64,000 nucleotides of DNA from Serripes groenlandicus (Eukaryota; Mollusca; Bivalvia; Cardiida; Cardiidae), in the NCBI GenBank assembly GCA_031761405.1, contig JASEVX010000003.1, positions 145,777,527 through 145,841,526 of the forward strand. The letters are read 5' to 3'. Numbering within the stretch: the first letter of the stretch is position 1; the number at the start of each line of letters is the position of its first letter. The translations under genes were made by a program, and so were the position numbers. Positions 44,201 to 54,449 of this stretch are shown piece after piece. The notes beneath the pieces are model-generated. The model was not told the DNA's origin and ran no database searches. It worked only from the letters and a program-made list of their open reading frames with translations.

Positions 44201-45400
44201 ACGAATGGTGTTTAAAGACTACATAAACCGGGCAGTGAAATCGTTGCTGCTGATTAAGAAAGGGCTCACTAACACCTGATGTAAGGATATCATTGGAGGA
44301 GGACACAAGGATCAGATCTATAATCGAAGAACTATTTTCTGTAAAATGTGTTGGCTCTTCAATCATTTGTGTCAAGGCAAATTGTTGACATATCAATTCA
44401 ATTTTACGAGCAGACATAGGGTTTAGTAAATTGTAATTAAAATCTCCAGTAATAATAATGTTTTTTAAATTAGTATCTCGAGCGAGCGATATAGAATCTT
44501 GTATTAAACTGTATGTAGTGGAATCTGAATTCGGTGGTCTATAAAAAACGCCTAGTAGTATATTTGTAGACTTACTAACAATTATTTCAATCCATATACA
44601 TTCAAGATTATTAATTTCAAGATCAAATCTACGTTTAAAATGTAAAGTATCTTTAATATAGACCATGACTCCACCGTGACTATCGCCTTGTCGGTCTTTC
44701 CGAACTGGTGAATGAAATGACCCAATTTCTAGATCATTTGAATCTACGGAGTCGCTTAGCCATGTCTCAGTGAAACATAAAATATCAAATTCATAGAGTT
44801 CCGGACCGATTAAATCGATTTTGGTAGCTATACTTTGAACGTTATAGTGGACTATGGAAAAATGTTTGGATAAAACAGGCGAAGGTATCTGCTCTTGAGA
44901 GGAGAAACTTACATTAGCAGACTCGTTGGACTCTTTTAATGGACCAGGATGCGGATGTATATCTCCAGACAAAATGAGCAAAAATACAAGAGACACATTT
45001 GTTATAAGTGTTTTAAGTACTGAGCATATTCTTGGAATTGTCACAGGACTTATGAGAACATAACCTAATTTTTACGAGTAACCGCCACAGGGCTATACTA
45101 CAAGCTAAATGTAACATAACCACCTCTCCGCCACCAAGGATATAAAAAGAATGAAGAAAAGATTTAGAGAAGACATATAAACAAAGATATAAATGCATAC
45201 GAGAAAAATAGGATCGAATATGGGTCAAATTATAAATCAATGGGATCTAAAGCCTCAAAAATAAAAAAGGCATACATACAAATAATGTACATATAGAACA
45301 CCAGACAGTTACAAGTTTCAAGTTGTAGGATGTAAATTTTAAAGTTTTATTATATATCCTTTTAGTTCAATTTTAGGCTATAGCATTTATTTTTGACTGT
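41283..45400 (-). mobile_element. Non-LTR retrotransposon with one intact EN-RT ORF
   Basis: On the minus strand it runs from about 45400 to a poly(A) tail (the poly(T) at 41283-41300). Only about 350 bp precede the large ORF, so there is no ORF1: either the 5' end is truncated or the type lacks it. The right end abuts a MITE beginning at 45403. Target duplication not identified. Confidence 0.8.
41721..45044 (-). CDS. LINE endonuclease-reverse transcriptase, 1107 aa, intact
   Basis: One unbroken ORF. Residues 1-40 form a hydrophobic segment (VSLVFLLILSG) followed by DIHPHPGP, which resembles the 2A-like leaders of invertebrate LINEs but with His in place of the key Asn. The AP endonuclease spans about 60-280, with HYNVQS, FTETWLSD, FYRPPNSD and ITGDFNYN. 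RT spans about 500-790: NYRPISLLNT, QSGFVPGDSTV, FFDISKAFDKVWH, GVPQGSILGPLLF and the catalytic FADD. The C-terminal region has a Cys-His motif (CACGQ..HYLLECP). The CR1/Jockey group is likely; there is no RNase H. As all motifs are present, the enzyme could be active. Confidence 0.92.
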   Translation of the reverse strand: MTIPRICSVLKTLITNVSLVFLLILSGDIHPHPGPLKESNESANVSFSSQEQIPSPVLSKHFSIVHYNVQSIATKIDLIGPELYEFDILCFTETWLSDSVDSNDLEIGSFHSPVRKDRQGDSHGGVMVYIKDTLHFKRRFDLEINNLECIWIEIIVSKSTNILLGVFYRPPNSDSTTYSLIQDSISLARDTNLKNIIITGDFNYNLLNPMSARKIELICQQFALTQMIEEPTHFTENSSSIIDLILVSSSNDILTSGVSEPFLNQQQRFHCPVYVVFKHHSYKRKSFKRRVWKYDQANFGSFRADIRNFNWEELEMNNIHDHASKFSNCLFEIANRNIPNKVVVVNPDDIPWIHSGIKHKIKQRKRAYKKAKITKYDHDWYSFKQLRNEIVSDLREAKANYFKNLARKLKDKQNNLSQNDWWKTLKKFISKTNKQNIPPLYNEELNRLSNNDMEKANVLNDYFRSQNCLNDLGKNVPELLIPDKVIDSIVLTTPEVVDILKNVPIGKASGPDGISNTMLREASIELSGPLCALFNKSLSCKIVPDCWKEAHVTAVFKSGDNTKPNNYRPISLLNTIEKVFERLIFKHVFNHLQDIHFLTSAQSGFVPGDSTVNQLTFLYDTFCKALDDGLEVRTVFFDISKAFDKVWHKGLLHKLQSAGITESLYSWFKSYLSNRRQRVVLPGVESDWAAIDSGVPQGSILGPLLFLIFINDITSEINSSIRLFADDTSLYVIVQNPQVATSNLLTDIVKISDWADTWLVNFNPSKSETLLFSRKLNRNAHDPLYMRTQPIKEVNIHKHLGLNFASDCTWHEHIDYVAAKAWKRINIMRKLKFVLDRNSLEIIYFSFIRPILEYADVVWDNCNQNDKDRLEKIQHEGARIVSGATKLISICDLYNEVRWESLENRRTKHKLIMLYKMKNNLTPAYLSNKVPTMVGQNSQYSLRNSNDLQTIHSRTTLYYNSFLPSSIREWNTLSPEIQNAESVRSFKLLLNKENRKPPLYYYLGDRYSQVLHTRLRTQCSGLNHHLFLRNIVDSPLCACGQIENTLHYLLECPRYNDRRHGMLRELPQNIRLDTLLYGNPNSPIEENNAIFESVQQFIIGTKRFSSR

Positions 45401-45402
45401 TC

Positions 45403-45631
45403 ACCCTTTCACACATACAACACATTTGCTGCAGACACATTTGAAATTGTCATAAGATATATATGGTACATCTCTTTTTATAAAAGTTCAGTTTGAGAAT
45501 ATAGATTTGAATTATTGGGGAAAAAGGGAGAAGTTGCTCATTTACTATGAGCAATTTCTCCTTTTGCCACAATGGTTTCAAAGGTCGTCTGCAGCAGAGG
45601 CGTCAGAAAGTGTTTATATTTGGGAAAGGGT
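45403..45631 (+). mobile_element. MITE copy, complete
   Basis: ACCCTTTCACACATACAAC to TTGGGAAAGGGT|TA with a good central stem (gaagttgctcatttactatg). Confidence 0.8.
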
Positions 45632-46183
45632 TAAGGCTGACTTTAAATCTTATTTTTGCCAAACTATTAATCCTTATATAAATTAATATTTGTTTTGTTT
45701 TTAACTTTTCAAATGTTTTGACATTGTTATACGAGATCATCGTCCATTAAGATGACACATACTGTTTGTTATGTCAAATTATTTGCATTGAAAAATTTAA
45801 AAAACAACATTGTTGAATATGAATTTAAAGTGCAACTCCTTCATTGCCAAATGAAATAAGAACTGTATTTTTATTCAATTTAGTATACAGATGTAACCAT
45901 CAATTGTTACTTTTATACATTACTTCAAAAAGACAAATCCTGAAAAAGTCATAAGGACATCTTCATTCCCAGTCCTATAATGTTAGTTACTTTCTGTGTA
46001 CTGTTATAAATACTTTCAATAAATATATATCATTGCCAGCCCATTGTCAAATGAGATTGCATATTTTGATGATGGGAAATGATTAATAAAGGCAGTAAAA
46101 AATGCTAATTTACTAATTTATTGTTAATCAGAGGTTTGTTTCTGTCAGAAAAAGGATTATTTTAGATGTTCAAAGACATTTAA
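45632..46183. other. AT-rich region, no gene seen
   Basis: No supported feature. Confidence 0.5.
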
Positions 46184-46738
46184 ACCTTTCCCACTTCAGA
46201 TGCATATTGCCGAATCTACAGCAACTTTGAAAACATTGGCCGAGCCCCGGTAGCTCAGTCGGTAGCGACGCGGGCTGTCAATCCAGGGGTTGTGAGTTTG
46301 AATTCCGGCTCGGCCAACTTTCTTTCCGACGATTGACAAAAGTCAATGCGACATGCGTCATTCGTCTTCTACCACTGGGTTAAGTCTATGTGGAAAAGCA
46401 GCCAGTTGCTTGGGAAGATTGTTGTGTGGAGTACTGGTGTGAGAAAACCAGGAAATGCATGAGTAGGTGAACTGGCCGCCGTGATATAACTGAGAAATTG
46501 TTAAAAACGGCGTTAAACCCCAATCAATCAATCAATCAATTGAAAACATTGATCCAAATGCAGAAATTCCCCATCATGAGCAAATTCTCCTTTTGCTACA
46601 ATGTTTAAAATCCTATCCAATAATAAGATCCTCATATATATATATATGTTGATTTTTAATTTTTTTGCATTAGATCAACTCGAGTGAGTGAGTGTTTTCA
46701 AAGTTTTCTGCCGCAGACTTGTTGTATGTGAGAAAGAA
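46184..46738 (+). mobile_element. MITE interrupted by a SINE
   Basis: Left part to ctacagcaactttgaaaaca, then the SINE at 46238-46539, then the rest from tgaaaacattgatccaaatg to gttgtatgtgagaaag. Confidence 0.8.
46238..46539 (+). mobile_element. tRNA-derived SINE (family A), full length with 11-bp target duplication
   Basis: GGCCGAGCCCCGGTAGCTCA head with A box, gagtttgaattccggctcgg B box region, then a body. The 3' part is gccgtgatataactgagaaa and ggcgttaaaccccaatc, with a (AATC)n tail. Target duplication ttgaaaacatt at 46227-46237 and 46540-46550 lies inside the MITE. Confidence 0.95.
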
Positions 46739-47194
46739 CCTTCTTATGCGATTGCCTCTGACCCAAATAGAATATGCCCTATAACATTTAATTCTACAGG
46801 AACTTTTTTATACATACGCTAATCAATATAGTGCGATGAATTCAAAGTAAAATCTACCTAATAGTCTTTTCATTTACAATCAGTTGAATGAAGAATATAG
46901 AGTTTATACTTTATTTTCAAACTGAAAATGTATTTGCGTCTTTTAAATTGAATTTTATTCTAAGAAATACAAATATTTCTGCAGTAAACATTACTATGTA
47001 TATTCTTACGCGCCACGCTTTTGTGAACTACACCAATACACCGGATCAGATATACATTACACGAACTAGGTCAATTCGATGAGATACCGTGTCGTAGGAT
47101 AGTTTCCCCAAAATATGCTAATCTATCCTTGATTACGACTTTCAGTTATATTCTTTATATTTCCTCTAGTATATTCATTTATAGGTTTTTACAT

Positions 47195-47297
47195 CATTTA
47201 TATATATTATATATATTATATATGTATATATATTATATATGTATATATATATTATATATGTATATATATATTATATATATATGTGGGGGGGGGGGGG
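47195..47297. repeat. (TA)n-rich microsatellite followed by a G run
   Basis: Repeating tatatatgtatatatatta, then about 12 consecutive G. Confidence 0.9.
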
Positions 47298-47336
47298 CAT
47301 TCTAAATGGTAAATTAAAGAATGATTATATAAAAAG

Positions 47337-47616
47337 GATTGATTGATTAGGCTTTAACGCCGTTTTCAACAATTGTTAAGTCATATCACGGCGGCAAGTT
47401 CACCTATTCATGTGTTGTCTGGCTTTCTCACACAAGTAATCCACACAACATTCTTTCCAAGCAACTGGCTTCTTTTCCAAATAGACTGTTAGCCCATTGG
47501 TGAAAGATGAATGACGCTCGTCACATTGGCGGAAAGAATAATGGCCGAGCTTTGATTCGAACGTACAACTGCTGGATTGACAGCCCGCGTCGCTACCGAC
47601 TAATTTACCGGGGGAA
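47337..47616 (-). mobile_element. Family A SINE, older copy
   Basis: Minus-strand SINE with tRNA-like head (cggtaaattagtcggtagcg), B box-like gttcgaatcaaag and 3' end cggcgttaaagcctaatcaa. No clear target duplication. Confidence 0.8.
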
Positions 47617-48711
47617 AGTTGAAAGATGTGGAAATCTCTTTTCCTGAATTGGTATGGTAAAATGGAACTCATGCATACTGGATAAGCACCCTAACATGTT
47701 GCCTCTTTAGATATTGTAGCTCTTGAAAAAAAATGTTGTGGGAAAAGAAGCCTTTGGTTTTAATATACATTGGGTGTTGTTTTTTTAAACAATTTGTTTC
47801 AATCAATCAGATTTTATCCGAATATCTAATTGTTTTAAATTGTAAAATATTTTGAAGTGTTTGAATCCACGCTTGACGCGTAATACACATCAAATAAAAT
47901 TATTTCTATACAAATCTGATCATCGTGAGATGTCATGATATTATTTAAATTTTACAACACTTTCTTAATGTTTTTGTTATGTGAGAATTGATTTAAATTG
48001 AGGGCACACCTATACTTAATATGAAATTTACTTGCTCTTCAAATTTAGAAGAAATAAAGAATATCTATCTATATATCTTTGTCCTTATACAGACGCATAA
48101 AAAGATAGCATTAGCTATTGACGGATATGAGTGGATTTTATTATTTCCTGTACATTTCTGTCTAAATATGAAAAAATGCTTTCTATATTTTTTACAATAA
48201 TTTCTTTCTATTTTTTTTTAACAAAAATATATTTTGTTTCAATGCAATTTCTAAATGAATTGTATGTATGCAATACTCCTCACTTCTTGACAGTGTTTGC
48301 TTTTAAACTATTGTGAATATAATATAATGTCCAGCTGTCAACAATTTTGAAGTTTTTATTCTTTCTTTATTATTGTATTCTACTGATGAAGGTGTTCTTC
48401 CGAAATTATATAGTATAACCGTATAAACAACAAGTGTTTGTGTTTTTTATTATATTTGTTTGATTTATTCTTTTTATACAATTTTACCTATTCCGAAACT
48501 GCAGCGAAATAAAGAAGTTTAAAAGACTTTAATTCTTTCATTCATTTATTTTCCAACATATTTGCTCTCGTTTGTTCCTATCCATATATCCTAGCCATGA
48601 TATGTTCATACCTTGCATACAATTCATTATCCCATCTGCACCTGGCTGACATCAATCTAAAATCACCTTCCAGCAGTACTTACAGTACTTTGATTTAAAT
48701 TAACTTTTTAA
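47617..48711. other. AT-rich region, no gene seen
   Basis: Short open frames only; none has a family feature. Confidence 0.5.
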
Positions 48712-49300
48712 CCCTTTCCCTAATGTAATTCATGTAAATGTGAATTTTGACTACTGCAATCAAGATTAGAATTTTCTATGAAAGAAGACTGGTTGATCTG
48801 TCCCTTATAATTAATTTCATATTTTTCAATATTGTGTTTTATTCTTTTTCGATCAAGATAATTCTTGTGCATTTTATTTGGCCCTGTGTCACTCGAGTCT
48901 TCACTATTTTCATACATTTAGGAAAGTCATTATATATATCAAACAACAGATGGAAAACTAGAAAGGAAGCCCCCTTAGTACTGCTCTCAGTCTCTTGTAT
49001 GTGAAGCTAAACTTTTAAAATGGACTAATTTGTTAAGTTTTACATTTAGAAGAGTTCCCTTTCTCAATGAATATAAGATAAAAATGTTGTGTTGATCAAC
49101 CAACAGTATATAGTTTTGTCAGACAGTGTGAAGACACTGGTTTTGCCTCACTGGCTCTATGCTGACAGATGGCAACTTGGCTTCACAAAATCAGTTAAAG
49201 CAGTCCAATGTGCAAACCCTTTCCCACATATATATGGACTACAAATCTGAAAACATTGTGGCAAAAGAAGAAACTGATCAAGTCAAAATTGCTTATATAT
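48712..49300 (+). mobile_element. Two MITE fragments with AT-rich DNA between
   Basis: Left ends at 48712-48740 (taaccctttccctaatgtaa) and 49215-49300 (aaccctttcccacatatat, aacattgtggcaaaagaag). Confidence 0.5.
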
Positions 49301-49352
49301 ACTGTTTTTAATTTCACACCAGAGGCAAGTTGTTTGAGTTGACCTGGGTTTA

Positions 49353-49580
49353 ACCCTTTCCCTCAATTACGACAATTCTACAGCAGACGACTTTGCACAT
49401 ATTTTGTCAAAAAAAAGAAAATCTCTGTAATTGAATGGATAACCTATGACTGAAAGTGGAAAACATTGTGGCAAAGAGTGAAAATGCTCGTTTTGAGCAA
49501 TTTCTTCTTTTGTCACTATGTTTTCAAAAAGCCGTCTGTTGCAGAGGCGTCAAAAAGCGTCTATATGAAGGAAAGGTATA
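49353..49580 (+). mobile_element. MITE copy, complete
   Basis: TTTA|ACCCTTTCCCTCAATTAC to tatgaaggaaaggt|ata, 10938-type. Confidence 0.8.
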
Positions 49581-49680
49581 ATCACCCACATCCTGTGCTG
49601 AAGTGATTCCCATATTAATCATCACAATCTGTCCAATATTGTATTGGGGTTTATTTAACCTCTGGTAATTTGGTACCTAA

Positions 49681-49870
49681 CCCTTTCCCACAATCAACAA
49701 ATCTACAGCAGACAACTTTGAAAACATCAAAGTAAAATATTAAAATCTTTTTAAATCTTAAAATTAAACATAGTTGAAAAGCTGAAGTAATAAATACTCA
49801 TTATTTCTCCTTTTATCACACAAATTTCAAAGGTAAATGTCTGCGTAACAGCTAGATGTGTCAAAATGCA
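49681..49870 (+). mobile_element. MITE copy, diverged
   Basis: TA|ACCCTTTCCCACAATCAAC, acagcagacaactttgaa; the right end is degenerate. Confidence 0.6.
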
Positions 49871-50099
49871 ACAGCAAGTGGTTTGAGTCTGATGTGAAGA
49901 TTATACCTGGAACATCTTTGAATGGCATGTACTATTTTGATATCCACTTGAAAACATTGTAAAAAAAAAGGGGGAAAATGCACTTGCTTCTTTTCCCACA
50001 CCGTGTTAGTAACTACGTTACGTAACCTTGCATGAAATTATATTCTCACCACCAATTTAAATCAGATGTTACATTTTCTGTTATAATTGGCTATTCTAA

Positions 50100-50309
50100 C
50101 CCTTTCCAACATATAGACACGTTCTGACACCTGCAGCAGACGACTTTTGAAAACATTGTGGCAAAAGAGAGAATTGCTCAATTTCTCCCATTGCCACAAT
50201 ATTTTCAACTCTAATTAATAATAGATTTTTGGTTTATAGAGATTTTCAACATTTTATTTGGATGATTTTGAAGTCGTCTGCTGCAAATTTGTTGTATATG
50301 GGAAAGGGT
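50100..50309 (+). mobile_element. MITE copy, complete
   Basis: TA|ACCCTTTCCAACATATAGAC to TATATGGGAAAGGGT|TA. The flanks are TA but not TTAA. Confidence 0.85.
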
Positions 50310-50711
50310 TACAAGCAGAATGACACTCAAAATATAATATCAGGTTAAAGAGTTAAGTTGTCTTGTTTTTATGTGAGAAATTCTTGTTCAATTCTATAAT
50401 TAAATAGTTGTTTCATGCTGCGTTTACAACCATACTTTCTTTAGCCATTGTTGTATACCAGCAGGCCTGCTAATTTTCACCCCAATCGTATTCAAGTTAT
50501 TGTTATAACATCATTTCAAATTCAAATATGTGTAATGTGAGCTTTTGAACAGACTTGCAGTTTAAAGAGATAGATATGAATTTAATCCTAAACCCTTTTA
50601 AGTGTGCAGCAGATTGTCTTCGAAGGGAAAATATGGGGAAATCTATAAATCACATTAAGATTACAAATAAGAATATTACAAATGAACTTGTTAAATCATA
50701 TCATATATCCA

Positions 50712-50920
50712 TCATTATATATCAAATCTGCAGCAGACAACTTTAAAAACATCGAGGTAATAACATAGAAATTCTCTTTAAATCACTATTGAATGAGTAG
50801 AAAATGTTGTGTCAAAAAGAGATATTGCTCATAATGAGCAATTTCTCATGTTGCCATATGATTATGGTTTCAAAAGTCGTCTGCTTTAGATGCGTCTAAA
50901 TGTGAAAATAGGTGGGAATT
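50712..50920 (+). mobile_element. MITE copy, ends decayed
   Basis: atcaaatctgcagcagacaa, gatattgctcataatgagca and aaaagtcgtctgctttagat. Confidence 0.65.
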
Positions 50921-51009
50921 TACTAAGGGTTAAATAAAGATTCAACTTTCACTGATTAATCATTTATTATAAGAAAATTTTGATTAATGCAAGCATATAA
51001 TATATTTAA

Positions 51010-51150
51010 CCCTTTCCCTCATACGACACTTCTGCAGCAGACGACTTTGAACATATTGTGTAAAAAAAATAGAAAATTTCTATAACTGAATGGATAACCT
51101 ACGACCAAAAGTGGTGCAGAAGCGTCAGAAAGCGTCTATATGAGGGAAAG
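51010..51150 (+). mobile_element. MITE with a large central deletion
   Basis: Both ends are good (ACCCTTTCCCTCATACGAC, TATGAGGGAAAGGG), but the sequence jumps from gaccaaaagtgg to tgcagaagcgtcag, losing the central stem. Confidence 0.8.
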
Positions 51151-51224
51151 GGATATATATAATTTTGAGATCAATTTCCAGTTGATTTTTGTTAAAGAAA
51201 TAATCTGTAATAAATAAGTAAACC

Positions 51225-51427
51225 ATTTTTCACATACAAATACATTTTAACATAACAGCAGCAGGGACCTAAGTCAAAGACCTAATAACATGTGTTATTA
51301 GGTCTTTGCCTAAGTTGAAAACATTCTGCTCAAAATGAGTCATTTCTTTTCTATAATGTTCACCTCCATGTTTTTAAAGTCATCTGCTGCAGCATTGTTG
51401 ACACCTTTTATGTGGGAAAGGTTTAAA
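51225..51427 (+). mobile_element. MITE carrying an extra hairpin
   Basis: MITE-like ends (tttttcacatacaaatac, tatgtgggaaaggt). The middle holds caaagacctaataacatgtg ttattaggtctttg, a near-perfect 34-bp palindrome at about 51270-51305 that is not in other copies. Confidence 0.55.
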
Positions 51428-51604
51428 AGGTCCTTCAGGTCCTCCAGGACCAGGCTTAACCCACAAGGGTTGTTAAATCCCTGGGAAAAGCCCAAATAAT
51501 CATCCCCACCATCAGGTTACATATCACCATGGTAACAGAGATATTGTCAATTATGATGATAAAACTGTGGATTTTAACCCCCCCCCCCCCCCCTTTCAAG
51601 TTTA

Positions 51605-51845
51605 TTCCTTTCCCACATACTATAGATGCATTTTGACACACATCTGTAGCAGGTGTCTTGAAAACAGTGTGACAACTCGAGAAATTGCTCATAATTATTG
51701 AGCAATTTCTCATTTTGACCAAAAAAATGTTCAGCTCTATTAAATAATTATACTTTTATTTATAGGGATTTTCAATAATGTTTGCAACATGTTTTCAATT
51801 AAGTCACCTGCTGCAGATTTGTTGTATATCACCTAGGAAAAGGTT
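51605..51845 (+). mobile_element. MITE copy
   Basis: cctttcccacatactataga, stem gaaattgctcataattattg, right end ttgttgtatatcacctagga. A C run (51578-51594) lies just before. Confidence 0.7.
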
Positions 51846-51989
51846 AAGGCTAACACAACTGATATAAATTAAAATTATTATGATAAACAGACCAATGAGC
51901 ACACTTAAACAATGTAGGAATGCAAGGAAAATAACCAGAATGAAATTGGTGACAGTTGCTTAATTAGTTTGTAAATTATCTAATTGTTA

Positions 51990-52195
51990 TCCCTTTCCCA
52001 TTTGCAGATGTACTTTGATGTATATAAAGCAGACACATTTTGCTTTTAATAAGCAATTACTCTGTTACAATGATGCCACAATTTGGTCATCTCTATTGAT
52101 CAATAGTTTCACTTTCGTTTATAGAGATTTGCAATACTTTTGTTCAGATGTTTTCAAATTAGTCTTCTGCAGATTGTCTGTATGTTAGAAAGGGT
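51990..52195 (+). mobile_element. MITE copy, diverged
   Basis: TTA|TCCCTTTCCCATTTGCAG to gtatgttagaaagggt. Confidence 0.65.
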
Positions 52196-52448
52196 TGTTC
52201 ACAGTGTATAATGTAGTCATTATTCTTGGGACAGAAAGATGAACTACTTCATGATTTGGCCAAAAATTAATTGAAATATGTTTTTTTAAACCGCAATAAA
52301 TCATTTTCAAGCAATAAATAAAATTTAAGTTAAAACATATTCAGACATTTTATTGGATCACCCGTTAGTCCCATTCCCATTGACCTCAGTGTAGGATGAT
52401 GCAGGCAACTTCTGTTAAATCCCTCAATAGCAGGCAACACAATCATGA

Positions 52449-52946
52449 GTGTGTGTATACCATGTGACTTTGACGTCATAAATGCTACGGCGAATAGAAA
52501 TATCTAAATTCGGTTTAGAAGTAAAAACAAAGGTAACTTTTTTTATTTCTTCATCATTTTTAATGAAACATGGCGTAGTCTACGCAGCTGACAGAGCCCT
52601 ATCTCCGGTTTTTTCAACGAAGTTTGATTAGTGGTTTAGTTTCTTCAAACACTTCGATGAACCTTTTCTCAAAATTTATTAATATCGCCGACAGCCGGAG
52701 CATTATCAAAACTGGATTTTGAGAACAGGTTTCTCGAAGTGTTTGAAGAAAAAACTAGACCACCAATCAAACTCCTGTAAACAATCGGAGATAGGACATT
52801 GTAAGCGGCATAGACTGCGCCATGTTTCATTAAAAAGGGTGAAGAAATAAAAAAAGTTTTAATTGTTTTTACATTCTTATCAAGAGCAATTATTGCTGTC
52901 TGACCATGCAAATATGACGTAAAAAGTCACGTGGTATACACACACT
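52449..52946. mobile_element. 498-bp foldback (long inverted-repeat) element
   Basis: Ends agtgtgtgtataccatgtga and tcacgtggtatacacacact are inverted copies, and the inner parts also pair. taatgaaacatggcgtagtc (52561) pairs with gactgcgccatgtttcatta (52813), and cttcaaacacttcgatgaac pairs with gtttctcgaagtgtttgaag. The axis is near 52690. No ORF. Unrelated to the ACCCTTTCCC MITE. Confidence 0.8.
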
Positions 52947-53039
52947 GGTCATTATGGGGAAAAAAGCATTATGAACAATATTTCAAATTAAATTTCCTTA
53001 TGATTTCTTCACTTGAATATTTTGTATATTTTGAATATA

Positions 53040-53085
53040 ACCCTTTCACCCATACAACAAATCTGCAGCAGATTACTTTGAAATC
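53040..53085 (+). mobile_element. MITE left-end fragment
   Basis: taaccctttcacccatacaa, aatctgcagcagattacttt. Confidence 0.55.
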
Positions 53086-53418
53086 GTTTACACTAAAATA
53101 CAAGAGAAAGTTGATGCAACGCATCAATGTCGCCGGAAATCCATACTGCAGTTATGCATAACACTTACATTATAGTAGTTGAAAAAACAGTTATTAACTG
53201 AGGGGCATATTGAAACATCAGGCGTGGGGTCAAGTGAAAATGTATCATAACTTGCATTTTTTTGTCAATGAAGTGAATGGCCTTCATTGAGATATAATTG
53301 AAGCCTTTCATTGTTTATGATCAATCTCCATTCTAAGGTAGGTTGACCATACACACAGCCAACTAAATATTGATCATAAACAGGAAATGAGTAATCTTGC
53401 CAATCATAAGTCTACTCA

Positions 53419-53814
53419 TGTTTTAAAAGTATATAATGATGAGCGCCCTTGTGTCAATGATGCATAACAATATGCAGATCGCAAGCAAAATGCGTCTAGG
53501 GAATCTTATGACACATTTAAAATTGTCAAGGATGAAATAATTGTGTACGAAAGACCCGATTCGTTTCTTCTTCGCATAGTTGTCGTTCTTTACACTCTAT
53601 TTATAGGCAGAGGGTGTGTTTTAAAAGTATATAATGATGAGCGCCCTTATGTCAATGATGCATAACAATATACAGATCGCAAGCAAAATGACTGTAGAGA
53701 ATCTAATGACACATTTAAAATGTTCAAGGACGAAATAATTTTGTACGAAAGACCCGATTCGTTTCTTCTTCGCATAAGTGTAGTTCTTTACACTCTCTTT
53801 ATAGGCAAAGAGTG
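53419..53814. repeat. 198-bp tandem duplication upstream of a TATA promoter
   Basis: Copies start at 53419 and 53617 with tgttttaaaagtatataatg and share gagcgccctt.tgtcaatgat, acgaaagacccgattcgttt and ctttataggca. About 92-95% identical by eye. Ends about 120 bp before the TATA box at 53934. Confidence 0.9.
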
Positions 53815-53933
53815 TTCATTCAAAGTAATTTTTATATTAAAACCAGTTTAATCTCAGTTTGTTCTTTTTTCTTCATTTGTTTTAAACCAAATAAACATTT
53901 TAAATCACCTATAATTAATTATTTGTAAGTGAG

Positions 53934-53940
53934 TATAAAA
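53934..53940 (+). promoter_or_regulatory. TATA box of a putative gene
   Basis: gtgagtataaaaacggctct is a strong TATA context, with an expected start near 53962-53970. Confidence 0.5.
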
Positions 53941-54090
53941 ACGGCTCTCTGCACAGGAGATTTATCTACGCAGTCGGTATTCGGTAGTCACTTGATCAAC
54001 ATACTTAGCTTAGAAACAGTTCCTATTTTAGATATACATGGTTAAACATTATTAAATGCATTCTTCATCAATCAAGACATCTCTTTGAAC

Positions 54091-54106
54091 ATGAAAATAA
54101 CCTTCA
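54091..54106 (+). CDS. Very short putative first coding exon
   Basis: ATG AAA ATA ACC TTC A followed by GTAAGT: five codons (MKITF) and a phase 1 donor, about 125 nt after the expected start site. This layout (TATA, short 5' UTR, tiny exon, phase 1) matches the WAP/acidic gene. No downstream exon identified, so this is a suggestion only. Confidence 0.3.
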
Positions 54107-54449
54107 GTAAGTTAAAATTGCTATTAAAAGGAGAATTCGACGTGATTTTTATCTCGATATTGACACATAACAGTCTGCTGCAAGTCTAATAGGGACTGTT
54201 TTGTCTTCGTAAATAAAACAAAAAAAACATAAATGCGAGTCAAAATAAAGAAACTGCAAATACTTAAAACATCGGAATATTTATTTCATTTTAGATGTGT
54301 CATAACTTAGTGTTTTTAAACAAACGCAATTGTAATATGTTCAAGACATTTAAATTTGTTTTTTTCTAATAATAATTTCTCCTCCCATGTCATTTCCGAA
54401 AAGCTATTAAAAATAGAAGTCGCGGGCTTCTGACCGGCGACTAATGAAA

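Noticed and set aside
46238..46320. Functional tRNA gene
   Set aside because: The A and B boxes belong to the head of a SINE with body, tail and target duplication. The other tRNA-like heads (20450, 24848, 55193, 63745) also lead into SINE bodies.
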